Shown: positions 15,892-23,363 of the stretch, one piece after another | Layout: every line of letters begins with the position of its first letter | Position numbering within the stretch: position 1 is the first letter of the stretch | NCBI GenBank assembly: GCA_034211175.1 | Contig: JAXHUH010000208.1 | Span: 1-30,166, forward strand | Direction of reading: 5' to 3' | DNA length: 30,166 nucleotides | Source of the DNA: JAXHUH01 sp034211175 | Lineage (GTDB): Bacteria > Actinomycetota > Acidimicrobiia > Acidimicrobiales > CAIXPF01 | Translations under genes and position numbers: made by a program | Notes under the pieces: model-generated | What the model was told of the DNA's origin: nothing | Seen by the model: the letters and a program-made list of their open reading frames with translations, nothing else | The model's database searches: none

Positions 15892-16248
15892 ATGACCGCA
15901 GCCACCGACATCCAGCCCGACGCACTTCCCGCCACCATCCGCCGCTTCCTCGCGGCTCACGTCGCCGGCGACACGGACACGGCGATCGCGGCCTTCGACG
16001 GGGACGCCGTGGTCGTCGACCAGGGGCGCACCTTCTCCGGCACGGACGAGCTCCTCGACTTCCTGCACAAGGCCGGCTCCGAGTTCACGTACACGACCGA
16101 GCTCGTCGGTGCCGAGCGCATCGACGACGAGCACTGGGTGGCCCACAACCGCCTCGAGGGCGACTTCCCGGGCGGCGTCGCCGACCTGGCCTACCGCTTC
16201 ACCGTCGGTGTGGACGGCCTCGTCACCGAGCTCGTGATCGCCGGCTGA
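15892..16248 (+). CDS. SnoaL-like/NTF2-fold protein
   Basis: A 118-residue single-domain protein with the SnoaL/NTF2 pattern: an N-terminal helix TIRRFLAAHVAGDTDTAIAAFDGDAVVVDQGRTFSG, then ELLDFL...FTYTTELVGAERIDDEHWVAHNRLEGDFPGG and the terminal strand LAYRFTVGVDGLVTELVIAG. The fold forms a hydrophobic pocket used for isomerases, hydrolases or ligand binding; the specific role is unknown. It is divergent from and probably activated by the MerR regulator. Similar small proteins in actinomycetes are often regulated stress or detoxification accessories. Confidence 0.82.
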   Translation: MTAATDIQPDALPATIRRFLAAHVAGDTDTAIAAFDGDAVVVDQGRTFSGTDELLDFLHKAGSEFTYTTELVGAERIDDEHWVAHNRLEGDFPGGVADLAYRFTVGVDGLVTELVIAG

Positions 16249-16266
16249 CCGGTCGCCCGACCAAAC

Positions 16267-16287
16267 ATCGAGCGGCGTCGATATGTA
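16267..16287 (+). promoter_or_regulatory. Putative promoter region of the MFS gene
   Basis: ATCGA (16267-16271) gcggcg TCGAT (16278-16282) is a short inverted repeat overlapping TATGTA (16282-16287), a possible -10 box. The start codon follows 12 bp later with no clear ribosome binding site. Weak evidence. Confidence 0.25.
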
Positions 16288-16299
16288 GCATCGGCGGCC

Positions 16300-17511
16300 G
16301 TGCCCGCCGCTGACTCGATCGGGCGACGGTGGTCCGGCGTCGTCGCCCTCGGTGTCCTCACGATCACGTCGTACGGGTCGTGGTTCTACGGCTTCGGTGT
16401 CCTGATCGACGCGATCAGTGCCGCCGAGGGGTGGGGGACGACGGCGCTCGGGCTGACCTACGGCGCCGCGCAGGTGATCACCGGCGTCGGGTCGTTCGTC
16501 GGTGGCCGGCTGCTCGACCGCCGCGGCGGCGCCGGTCCGTTCGGGGTGCAGGCAACCGTCGGGGGCGGCTGCCTGCTCGCCGCGACCTGGGCGGGCGACG
16601 TCGTCGTCTTCGGGATCCTCTACGGCGCCGGTGCGGGGGTGATCGGGGCGACGGGCTTCTACTCGGTGACGACCGCCGCCGCGGCCCGACTCCGCCCGGA
16701 CCGCCCCGATCGGGCCATCGCCGTGCTCACCGTGATCGGTGCGTTCGCCAGCCCGATCTACCTGCCGGTCACGGCCTGGCTGGTCTCGGTGTCCGATTGG
16801 CGCACCGCGGCACGGGTGCTGGCGTTGGCCGCGATCGTCGGTGCCGGCGTCGCGGCGATCGTCGTCGGTCGTGGCGGCGCCGGGTCCGGTGCCGGATGGT
16901 CGGCCCGCCCACTCGACGCCATGCGCAGCGCGCTCGCCCGGCCCCCGGTGCGGCGCATGCTGGCGGTGTACGGGGCCGCGGGCGCCGCCTACTCGTCCGT
17001 CCTCGTCTACCAGGTCCCGATCCTCACCGGCGCGGGGGTTGGGCTGGCCGCGGCGGGGTTCGTCGGTGGTCTACGCGGCTTCTGCCAGATCTTCGGTCGG
17101 ATCAGCCTCGCGTCGGCGATCGAGCGGGTCGGCGCGGCGCGGCTGCTGCGGTTCGCCTACGCGGCCAGCGCCGTCGGTGTCGGCTTCCTGCTGATCGGAT
17201 CGGTGCCGGCCGGGGTCGCGTACGGCGTGATCGGCGGCGTCGCGCTCGGCGCGACCAGCCCGCTGCAGGCGATCTACGCCCGCTCCCAGTTCGGCACGGC
17301 CGACCTGGGGCTGCTCATGGGGCTCCAGGGGGCCGCGCTCGGCATCGCCGGCGGCGTCGGACCGCTGGTCGGCGGGGCGGCGCACGACGTCACCGGCAGC
17401 TGGGTGCCGGTCGTGGTGCTGGCGATGGCCGCGCTCGCCGTCGCGACCGCGCTGGCCGGGCGCGACGCCCGGCACCCGACCGCCGGGGCCTCGCGGCCCG
17501 GCGAGGGCTGA
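16300..17511 (+). CDS. MFS transporter
   Basis: A 403-residue inner-membrane permease with about 12 hydrophobic helices. The first helix pair contains VVALGVLTITSYGSWFYGFGVLIDAISAAEGWG, a start seen in oxalate/formate or monocarboxylate-like MFS members. The loop GGRLLDRRGGAGPFG is the family's loop 2-3 signature, and a basic cytoplasmic central loop follows helix 6. GTG 16300 is the start. Direction of transport and substrate cannot be assigned. It follows the SnoaL-like gene by about 50 bp on the same strand but has its own possible promoter. The C-terminus is short and hydrophilic. Confidence 0.9.
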   Translation: MPAADSIGRRWSGVVALGVLTITSYGSWFYGFGVLIDAISAAEGWGTTALGLTYGAAQVITGVGSFVGGRLLDRRGGAGPFGVQATVGGGCLLAATWAGDVVVFGILYGAGAGVIGATGFYSVTTAAAARLRPDRPDRAIAVLTVIGAFASPIYLPVTAWLVSVSDWRTAARVLALAAIVGAGVAAIVVGRGGAGSGAGWSARPLDAMRSALARPPVRRMLAVYGAAGAAYSSVLVYQVPILTGAGVGLAAAGFVGGLRGFCQIFGRISLASAIERVGAARLLRFAYAASAVGVGFLLIGSVPAGVAYGVIGGVALGATSPLQAIYARSQFGTADLGLLMGLQGAALGIAGGVGPLVGGAAHDVTGSWVPVVVLAMAALAVATALAGRDARHPTAGASRPGEG

Positions 17512-17706
17512 CGCCGCAACGAGGCGCGCCCGGACTCGTCACGCCCGGGGAACGCACGAGCGGCTCGCGGCGCACGGGAACAGCGGACGGCTCCGGGACG
17601 TTCCCAAAAGCATCGAGAACGATTGCATAGCAGTCGATGGAATCCGGGGACGGGGCGGTGCGGCCGACGCGCCGGTGCTGCCACGTCCGAGACGAAGTGA
17701 GGAACG

Positions 17707-18243
17707 ATGCCCCAGATCGCCGAAGTCGCCGGCCTCCGGTCCCAGGAGCCGGGCCCGGGCGCCGTGGAGGTCGTCGAGCTGCTCAACGGGTTGCTCGGCG
17801 CGTACTGGACGGCCTACGCGCAGCACCGGACGCACCGGACCGTCCTCGCCGACCTCGGGCTCGACGGGCTCGGGGCGACCTACGAGGCGCACATCGCCGA
17901 CGAGCCGGTCACGATCGCCGAGTTGACCGAACGGATCCTCGACCTGGACGGACTCCCTGCGCCGGCGCTCGGCGAGGTGCGCGTCGGGTCGACCGTCGAG
18001 GAGCTGTTGGAGCTCGACATGGCCCTGCAGGCGCAGGCCCGAAGCGCGCTGAACGCCGCGGCCGAGACCGCGGCGGCCCACCACGACGCCACCACCAGGA
18101 ACCTCATCGAGCGGGTGCTGGCCGACGAGGAGGACCATCTCGCCTGGCTCCGCACCGAGGTCGACCTGTTCCGACGACTCGGGGCGCAGCTCTACACCGC
18201 CGCCCGCCTCACGGTCACCAACGCGGCCACGCCGTCGGGTTGA
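17707..18243 (+). CDS. Bacterioferritin-like protein with degenerate ferroxidase site
   Basis: A 178-residue four-helix ferritin-like protein that aligns without gaps over helices A and B to bacterioferritin (VVELLNGLLGAYWTAYAQHRTHR..., TERILDLDGLP, DEEDHLAWLRTEVDLFRRLG). Of the six ferroxidase ligands of E. coli bacterioferritin, Glu51, Glu127 and His130 are kept (here Glu66, Glu141, His144). Glu18, His54 and Glu94 are replaced by Tyr33, Thr69 and Gln108. The heme-ligating Met52 is Pro67. Normal di-iron ferroxidase chemistry and heme binding are therefore unlikely. It may be a structural, DNA-protecting or storage variant, or a subunit mixed with an active ferritin. The 195-bp upstream gap holds CATCGA...TCGATG (17611-17639) but no clear iron box. 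Confidence 0.82.
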   Translation: MPQIAEVAGLRSQEPGPGAVEVVELLNGLLGAYWTAYAQHRTHRTVLADLGLDGLGATYEAHIADEPVTIAELTERILDLDGLPAPALGEVRVGSTVEELLELDMALQAQARSALNAAAETAAAHHDATTRNLIERVLADEEDHLAWLRTEVDLFRRLGAQLYTAARLTVTNAATPSG

Positions 18244-18287
18244 CCGGCGGCGGGTCGACGGGGGACGGGAGGGTTCAGCCGCCGGTC
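18242..18287. terminator. Inverted repeat spanning convergent stop codons
   Basis: GACCGGCGGC (18242-18251) and GCCGCCGGTC (18278-18287) are perfect 10-bp arms around a 26-nt loop, covering the stop codons of the ferritin-like gene and the convergent SnoaL-like gene. It could end transcription from both sides. Confidence 0.5.
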
Positions 18288-18658
18288 TGGCGGAGGAAGA
18301 CCATGCCGTCCCAGTAGTCGATGCGGTGGGCGACCCGGTCGCCCGCGATGCGAAAGCGCATGACGCCGCGGATGTCGATCGGGTGGCCGTCGTGGCTCGC
18401 CGTCATCCGGTAGGCGACGACGACCCGATCGTCCTCGGCGACGACGTCCTCGGGCTCGTAGGCGAGGCCGGCGAAGGTGGCGAGGAAGCCCGGGAGGCGC
18501 CGGCGGTACTCGGCCCGGCCGACGCATCCCGAGCCCAGCTCGGTCGTGTGCTCGTTGACGAAGTCGTCGGTCACGAGACCGGCGACCTCGTCGGGGTCCC
18601 CGGTGGAGAACGCCCGCAGGTACGCGAGCGCGACCTCCCGGGGCGCGGGCTCGCTCAG
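18275..18658 (-). CDS. SnoaL-like polyketide cyclase family protein
   Basis: A SnoaL/NTF2-fold protein with the segments DFVNEHTTELGSGCVGRAEYRRRLPGFLATFAGLAYEPEDVVAEDDRVVVAYRMTASHDG and a C-terminal IDYWDGMVFLRQTG typical of SnoaL-like cyclases. The only standard start, GTG 18574, would remove the conserved first helix. The frame stays open upstream with clear family sequence (REVALAYLRAFSTGDPDEVAGLV), reaching a CTG at 18658 that overlaps the stop of the VOC gene as CTGA. I therefore propose 127 residues from CTG 18658; 99 residues from 18574 is the conservative choice. It is the last gene of the VOC-VOC operon. Function in the catabolic cluster is unknown. Confidence 0.75.
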   Translation of the reverse strand: MSEPAPREVALAYLRAFSTGDPDEVAGLVTDDFVNEHTTELGSGCVGRAEYRRRLPGFLATFAGLAYEPEDVVAEDDRVVVAYRMTASHDGHPIDIRGVMRFRIAGDRVAHRIDYWDGMVFLRQTGG

Positions 18659-19134
18659 CCCCAGACCTCGCGTGCCTTGGCGTAGACGCCCTGGTCGAAG
18701 GAGTACTCGACGGTGTTGCCGTCGGGGTCCTTGAGCATGCAGATGTAGCCGATCGGCGCCGGCATCTCCGTGGGCGGCATGCCGAGGCAGCCGGCGGCCT
18801 CGCCCTTGGCCGCCATGTCCTCGATGTCGGTGCGGCTGGTCATCTCGATGCCGATGTGGGCGAACGGGGTGAGCAGCGCGTAGGGCGTCCCGGCGAAGGG
18901 GTCCGACTCGGGCAGGAACTGCGCGAGCACGAGGATGAACGGGTTCTCGGCGGGCTCGGCGTGGCCGAGCCAGGCGCCGAAGCCGTCGTCGTCCTGGCGG
19001 CGCTCCAGCAGCTCGAGCGGCGTGAACTCCGTGTACCAGGCGATCGACGCGTCGATGTCCTGGACGCGCAGGGCGATGTGGGTCCAGCGCGGGGCCGTCG
19101 GGTGCACGTCGTGGACGGTGCCGCTGTCACTCAT
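18655..19134 (-). CDS. VOC-family (glyoxalase/dioxygenase fold) protein, metal site present
   Basis: A 159-residue protein with two beta-alpha-beta-beta-beta modules. The metal ligands expected for active VOC enzymes are present: His19 in WTHIALRV, a second His in FAHIGIEM at the start of module 2 and a Glu in NTVEYSFD near the end. DPDGNTVEY is a common signature of glyoxalase I, fosfomycin-resistance and ring-cleavage relatives. ATG 19134 is preferred over GTG 19149 because it has AGCTGGA upstream and avoids overlap with the preceding gene. The gene lies 11 bp after the other VOC gene in the same operon. Likely a lyase, isomerase or dioxygenase of the pathway. Confidence 0.87.
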   Translation of the reverse strand: MSDSGTVHDVHPTAPRWTHIALRVQDIDASIAWYTEFTPLELLERRQDDDGFGAWLGHAEPAENPFILVLAQFLPESDPFAGTPYALLTPFAHIGIEMTSRTDIEDMAAKGEAAGCLGMPPTEMPAPIGYICMLKDPDGNTVEYSFDQGVYAKAREVWG

Positions 19135-19145
19135 GGGTCCAGCTT

Positions 19146-19637
19146 TCACTCATTGGTCCAGCCTTCCGGGATCTGGGGGTCGTCCCCACCCTTGGTCCAG
19201 AGGATCAGGGTGTTGCCCCACGGGTCCTCGAAGGCGCTGTTGAAGCCGTTGAACTCGGCCCAGAAGTGGTCGCGCCAGAGGATCGTGGCGCCCCGCTTCT
19301 CGGCCTCGGCCAGGATGCGCTCCTGCGAGTCGTCCTCGCTGACGAGGATGAAGACGCGCACCGAGCGGCCGTCACGCGCGAGGGTACGGGGGTCCGTGCC
19401 CTTCGGGTCGGGGTGGGGGCGGGCGTTCGCGACGTTGTAGATGCCCATGTGCAGGTTGCCGGTGGGGCCCTGCGACCCGTCGTCGAGCTGGAAGTTCTGG
19501 CCCGGGACGATCCGGTGGAAGACACCGGCCGGCCGGCCCTCGATCTCCCAGCCGAACACGGCGGTGTAGAACTCCGCCGATGCCTCGGGGTCGTCCGACG
19601 GGAAGTCGACGAAGATGAGGGTGTTCGGGTACGTCAT
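19146..19637 (-). CDS. VOC-family protein, metal ligands incomplete
   Basis: A 163-residue VOC-fold protein. MTYPNTLIFVDFPSDDPEASAEFYTAVFGWEI is the typical first module and FNSAFEDPWGNTLILWTKGG the end of the second. The positions where active members carry His (first strand) and Glu (last strand) are Phe/Val and Leu, so it may bind rather than convert its ligand. ATG 19637 has AGGACG upstream; the in-frame extension to 19712 crosses the promoter and operator and is rejected. This is the first gene of the leftward VOC-VOC-SnoaL operon, driven from the operator-containing region shared with the amidohydrolase. Confidence 0.85.
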   Translation of the reverse strand: MTYPNTLIFVDFPSDDPEASAEFYTAVFGWEIEGRPAGVFHRIVPGQNFQLDDGSQGPTGNLHMGIYNVANARPHPDPKGTDPRTLARDGRSVRVFILVSEDDSQERILAEAEKRGATILWRDHFWAEFNGFNSAFEDPWGNTLILWTKGGDDPQIPEGWTNE

Positions 19638-19668
19638 CGTTGTTGCGTCCTGCGGTCGCCGGGTTCGG

Positions 19669-19698
19669 AGAATAGCGTTGGTCAGATGGTCATACCAA
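19669..19698. promoter_or_regulatory. Divergent promoter with GntR operator (site 1)
   Basis: CAGATGGTCATACCA (19683-19697) contains the perfect palindrome TGGT-CAT-ACCA (19687-19697). On the minus strand TTGGTA (19693-19698) and TATTCT (19669-19674), 18 bp apart, form a good promoter for the VOC operon with the operator over its -35 box. On the plus strand TAGCGT (19673-19678) is a possible -10 box for the amidohydrolase, with the operator just after the start site. One bound repressor could block both directions. Confidence 0.7.
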
Positions 19699-19726
19699 TG
19701 GTTCTGGCCCACATGGTGACACGATC

Positions 19727-21121
19727 GTGAGTGCCGCGAGCGAGCCCGAACGGGTCGATCTCGTCGTCACCGGGGGCGATGTTCTCACGATGAACGCCCG
19801 TCGCGAGGTGCTCGCCGGCGGGGCCGTCGCCCTCGGTGGCGGCCGGGTCGTCGAGCTCGGGTCCTCGGCCGAGCTCCTCGCCCGCCACCCGACCGCCGAG
19901 ACGCTCGACGCACGGGGCTGCATCGTGGCCCCCGGGCTCGTGAACACCCACCAGCACCTCACCGGCGACCCGCTCGTGCAGGGGTGCATCCCCGACACGA
20001 TCGACACCGACACGTCCATCTACGGCTGGGCGGTGCCGATCCACGCCGCCCACGAGCCGGTCGACGACGAGATCGCGGCCGCGCTCGAGGCCCTGCGCTG
20101 CCTGCGGGCCGGCACGACCACGATCGTCGAGGCCGGCACGGTCGCCCACCCCGACCGGGTCGCGGTCGGGATCGACAGCGTCGGCGCCCGGGCAACGCTC
20201 GGCCAGTGGGGCTGGGACGTCGAGGGCGTGCCCTTCGGTGGCACGGTCGACGAGGTCCTCGACCGCCAGCGGGAGCTCGTCGGGCGCCATCCCGCCGGTC
20301 GGCGGGTCGAGGGCTGGGTGACGCTCGTCGGCCACTCGATGGCGTCGGACGAGCTGCTCGTCGGCGCGTCCGGCCTCGCCCGGGAGCTCGGCGTCGGCAT
20401 GACCATGCACCTGTCGCCGACCTCGTCCGACCCCGACGACTACCTCGAGCGCACGGGCCGACGGCCGGTCGAGCACCTGGCCGAGCTCGGCGTGCTCGGG
20501 CCCCACCTCCTGCTCGCCCATGCGGTCTGGCTCGACGACCGGGAGGTCGAGCTGGTCCTCGAGCACGACGTCGCCATCGCCTACTGCCCGTGGGCCTACC
20601 TGCGGCTCGGGCAGGGGGTGACCGTCGCCGGGCGCCACGCCGAGATCGTCGAGGCGGGCGGGCGGATCGGGCTCGGGTGCGACGCCGCCAACGCCGCCGA
20701 CCACCACGACATCCGTCGCACCGCGGCGCTGGCCGCCGGCCTCGCCCGGGACATGCGCCTGCGGCCCGACCGCTTCGGCGCCCACGACGCGTTCGCGCTC
20801 GCCACCATCGGCGGCGCCGCGGCGATGGGGGCGGCCGACCGGATCGGTTCGCTCGAGCCCGGCAAGCAGGCCGACCTGGTGGTGTTCGAGCCCGACGGCC
20901 TCGAGCACCGGCCCGAGGGCGACCCGGTGCTGGCGCTGGTGTGGGGCACGACCCGGGCGCGCGACGTGGTCGTCGCCGGTGAGGTCGTCGTCCGCGGCGG
21001 GCGCTCGACGATGGTCGACGAGGAGGCGCTGGTGGCCGAGGCCGTCGAGCGGCGTCGCCACCTCCTGGCCCGGGCAGGGATCACGCCCCGTTCGGCGTGG
21101 CCCGTCATCGAAGCGGGCTGA
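19727..21121 (+). CDS. Amidohydrolase superfamily protein (SsnA/AtzA/TrzA-like)
   Basis: A 464-residue metal-dependent hydrolase. The N-terminal part has the composite beta-sandwich segment VDLVVTGGDVLTMNARREVL, then the barrel with PGLVNTHQHL (His75, His77), TMHLSPT (His228), LLAHAVWLDD (His265), GCDAANAADHHD (Asp319) and the closing GSLEPGKQADLVVFEPDG. These are the mononuclear metal ligands of cytosine/S-adenosylhomocysteine deaminase and triazine hydrolase relatives. The catalytic Glu of the usual HxAET motif is Pro231 here, so classical deaminase chemistry is doubtful. GTG 19727 is the start, 30 bp after operator site 1. Likely acts on a C-N or C-halogen/C-O bond of the pathway substrate in the cytoplasm. 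Confidence 0.9.
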   Translation: MSAASEPERVDLVVTGGDVLTMNARREVLAGGAVALGGGRVVELGSSAELLARHPTAETLDARGCIVAPGLVNTHQHLTGDPLVQGCIPDTIDTDTSIYGWAVPIHAAHEPVDDEIAAALEALRCLRAGTTTIVEAGTVAHPDRVAVGIDSVGARATLGQWGWDVEGVPFGGTVDEVLDRQRELVGRHPAGRRVEGWVTLVGHSMASDELLVGASGLARELGVGMTMHLSPTSSDPDDYLERTGRRPVEHLAELGVLGPHLLLAHAVWLDDREVELVLEHDVAIAYCPWAYLRLGQGVTVAGRHAEIVEAGGRIGLGCDAANAADHHDIRRTAALAAGLARDMRLRPDRFGAHDAFALATIGGAAAMGAADRIGSLEPGKQADLVVFEPDGLEHRPEGDPVLALVWGTTRARDVVVAGEVVVRGGRSTMVDEEALVAEAVERRRHLLARAGITPRSAWPVIEAG

Positions 21122-21310
21122 GCGACCCGGGAGCCACGGCCGTTCGTGCGGTCCGGCCCGGTCCCGGGCGGTCGTGCGGCGCTAGCGTCGGCCTCGTCGA
21201 CACACGGTCCCGGGCGGTCGGCGTGTGCGGTCACCGAGGGCGGGCCGGTGCACCGCAGAAGCCACCTCCGGCACCGCATCCGGGCCCTGTCCACGGGTAG
21301 GGTCTGCTGG

Positions 21311-21331
21311 TACGGTCTGATGGTCATACCA
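21311..21331 (+). promoter_or_regulatory. Promoter and GntR operator (site 2) of the first Rieske gene
   Basis: CTGATGGTCATACCA (21317-21331) differs from site 1 by one base and carries the same palindrome TGGT-CAT-ACCA (21321-21331). TACGGT (21311-21316) directly before it resembles a -10 box, so the operator would cover the transcription start. The preceding gap from 21122 holds a 16-bp direct repeat CGGTCCCGGGCGGTCG (21159-21174 and 21205-21220) and nothing else I can name. Confidence 0.7.
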
Positions 21332-21401
21332 AACGACACCCGCCCGGATGCGCCGGTGTGTCGACGAACGGTCCGAAGTCGACGTAGGCAGGTCCACGAC
21401 G

Positions 21402-22457
21402 ATGGCTCCCTCCACCCTCTCCGACGGCCGCTTCAGCGGCGCCTCCGCCCTCCGCCACGTGTGGCACCCCGTGGCCTCCGAGGGCCAGCTCGGCGACGGT
21501 CCGATCGCGCGCACCCTGTGCGGCACGGACCTCGTGCTCTTCCGGGACGGCGAGGGCCGGGCGGTGGCCCTCCCGGACCGCTGCTCCCACCGCAACGCCC
21601 CCCTGTCGGTCGGGACGGTGGCCGACGGCTGCGTCGAGTGCCCGTACCACGGCTGGCGCTTCGACGGCGCCGGTCGCTGCGTCGAGGTCCCGGCGATCGG
21701 TCCGGGGCCGGTGCCGCCGAAGGCCCACCTGACGCCGTTCCACGCCACGATCCGCTACGGCCTCGTGTGGGTCTCGCTCGACGAGCCCCGCGTCGAGATC
21801 CCGCCGTGCCCGTGGGACGAGGACGACGCCTACCGTCGCCTGAACAACCCGGTCGAGGTGTGGGAGGCGTCGACCACCCGCATGGTCGACAACTTCATGG
21901 ACATCTCCCACTTCCCGTGGGTCCACATCGGCAGCTTCGGCGCCGCCGCCGACCGCGTCGTCCCGCAGTTCGAGCTCGGGCCGCTGCCCGACGGCTTCAC
22001 CGGCTACGCCTACGAGGTCGACGCCGCCAACCAGGACGGCGCCGCGGCATCGGGCCAGACCGGCGCCGTCGTCCACCGGGCGATGTCGACCGGCTTCTCC
22101 ATCCCGTTCACCGTGCGCAGCACCATCCGCTACGAGACCGGCCTCGAGCACATCCTGTACCTGCTCACCGCGCCGATCGACGACGAGCGCAGCTACTTCA
22201 CGTTCGTCGTGTGGCGCAACGACGACTTCTCCGTCCCCCAGGACGAGGTGCTGCAGCTCGACCACAAGATCGCCTCGGAGGACCGCTGGATGCTCGAGCG
22301 GGTGCCCGGTGCGCTGCCGCTCGGCAACGACGGCGTGGTCAGCGTCCGCTCCGACCGCCCCTCGGTCGAGTGGAAGCGCCAGCTCGTGCAGTTCCTCGGC
22401 TCCGGCGCGGTGACGCCGGAGGCCGGCGAGGGCGACACCACCGCCGCGGTCAGTTGA
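21402..22457 (+). CDS. Rieske non-heme iron oxygenase, alpha subunit (VanA/PobA-like)
   Basis: A 351-residue oxygenase component of a ring-hydroxylating or demethylating monooxygenase. The Rieske 2Fe-2S ligands are Cys61-His63 (CSHRNAPL) and Cys80-His83 (CPYHGW). The catalytic mononuclear iron site is in VDNFMDISHFPWVH (Asn164, Asp167, His170, His175). Length and the short single-subunit form resemble vanillate O-demethylase, phenoxybenzoate dioxygenase and N-demethylating relatives, which need a separate reductase. No reductase or ferredoxin gene is visible in the window. ATG 21402 has AGGT 9 nt upstream. Its stop overlaps the RraA-like gene start (TTGA), so the two products probably act in sequence. 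Confidence 0.93.
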   Translation: MAPSTLSDGRFSGASALRHVWHPVASEGQLGDGPIARTLCGTDLVLFRDGEGRAVALPDRCSHRNAPLSVGTVADGCVECPYHGWRFDGAGRCVEVPAIGPGPVPPKAHLTPFHATIRYGLVWVSLDEPRVEIPPCPWDEDDAYRRLNNPVEVWEASTTRMVDNFMDISHFPWVHIGSFGAAADRVVPQFELGPLPDGFTGYAYEVDAANQDGAAASGQTGAVVHRAMSTGFSIPFTVRSTIRYETGLEHILYLLTAPIDDERSYFTFVVWRNDDFSVPQDEVLQLDHKIASEDRWMLERVPGALPLGNDGVVSVRSDRPSVEWKRQLVQFLGSGAVTPEAGEGDTTAAVS

Positions 22458-23113
22458 TCCCGCCGACCCCGGCACTGGCCGACGTCGGCCAGCTCCGCCA
22501 ACGGCCCGTGCACCTGACGCCCCCGCTCAGGTGGTTCTCGGCGCCGGAGCAGACCTTCAGCGGCAGTGCCCGCACGGTCCAGCTCGGTGTCGGCCCGGTC
22601 GGCGCCGGGCTCGGCCCGCTGCGTGCGGTGCTGAGCGAGGACCTCGCCGGTCAGGTCGTGGTGCTCGCCGGCGCGGCCGGGGCCCCGGGCGCGGTGTGGG
22701 GCGAGATCCTCTCGGCCGCGGCCGCCGGTCGCGGCGCGGTGGCCGCGCTGATCGACGGCCCGGTCCGCGACGCTCCCGCCGTGCGGGCCGCCCGGTTCCC
22801 CGTCGCCGGGGCGTCGCTGGCGACCGCGGGCCCCGCCGGGCTGGTCCACGTGGTCGACGTCGGGGTCGAGGTGCGCATCGGGGAGGTGACCGTCGCGGAC
22901 GGCGACCTGGTCATCGGCGACGAGGACGGCATCGTCGCGGTGGACGCGGCCACGGCCGATGTCGTCGTCGATGCGGCGTGTCGCTACGCGGCGGCCGAGG
23001 AGGCCGTCATGGGGGACCTGCGCGCCGGTGTCCCGATCGACGCCGCGTACCGCCACAAGGCCGACGCGGTGGCCGCGCTCGACGGCGCGGTCCGTCCCGC
23101 CGCTCGTCGCTGA
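22454..23113 (+). CDS. RraA-like/4-hydroxy-4-methyl-2-oxoglutarate aldolase family protein
   Basis: A 219-residue protein with the RraA-like pattern: GAVWGEILSAAAAGRGAVAALIDGPVRDAPAV holds the conserved Gly-rich loop, the Arg-Asp pair and the DGxxRD signature, and VTVADGDLVIGDEDGIVAVDA is the second family mark. Members include HMG/CHA aldolases that cleave 4-hydroxy-2-oxo acids to pyruvate or decarboxylate oxaloacetate, and RraA regulators. In a catabolic operon the aldolase role is more likely. TTG 22454 overlaps the Rieske stop as TTGA and keeps the family's N-terminal TPALADVGQL; GTG 22508 would cut it off. Confidence 0.85.
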   Translation: MIPPTPALADVGQLRQRPVHLTPPLRWFSAPEQTFSGSARTVQLGVGPVGAGLGPLRAVLSEDLAGQVVVLAGAAGAPGAVWGEILSAAAAGRGAVAALIDGPVRDAPAVRAARFPVAGASLATAGPAGLVHVVDVGVEVRIGEVTVADGDLVIGDEDGIVAVDAATADVVVDAACRYAAAEEAVMGDLRAGVPIDAAYRHKADAVAALDGAVRPAARR

Positions 23114-23248
23114 CGCCCGCCCGCCGGCCCCTGGGCCGTGGCGGTCGCTCCCGCCCCGGGGGCATCGTGGGTCCACTCGTTATCATCACTAGCCTGATGT
23201 CTCGCAGTGTCGCCGCCGGGCCGGCGCCGGGCCGCGGTGTTGACGGCG

Positions 23249-23266
23249 TTCCCTCACCGAGGGGAA
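23249..23266 (+). promoter_or_regulatory. Hairpin upstream of the GntR gene
   Basis: TTCCCTC (23249-23255) acc GAGGGGAA (23259-23266) forms a stem with one bulged G, followed by GCTTT. TTGACG (23240-23245) lies just before it. It could be a terminator for the Rieske-RraA operon or part of the regulator's promoter. No copy of the TGGT-N3-ACCA operator was found between 23114 and 23363. Confidence 0.3.
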
Positions 23267-23363
23267 GCTTTACTGAAGGCCCTGCAGCGAATCACAACCG
23301 GTGACTTCGGCCACAATGGGACGGAGCGGTTCGGAAGGGCCTATCACGGGGAAGGACGACCAG

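Noticed and set aside
19682..21061. Long minus-strand frame opposite the amidohydrolase
   Set aside because: Low-complexity mirror of a well-supported gene; no motif.
21159..21220. 16-bp direct repeat CGGTCCCGGGCGGTCG (two copies, 46 bp apart) as an attachment site or operator
   Set aside because: GC-rich and not near a promoter box or mobile gene; likely a chance or slippage repeat in this composition.
21146..22453. In-frame extension of the RraA-like gene through the Rieske gene
   Set aside because: It overlaps the Rieske gene in a different frame and lacks any family motif; the TTGA junction at 22454 fits the family's N-terminus.
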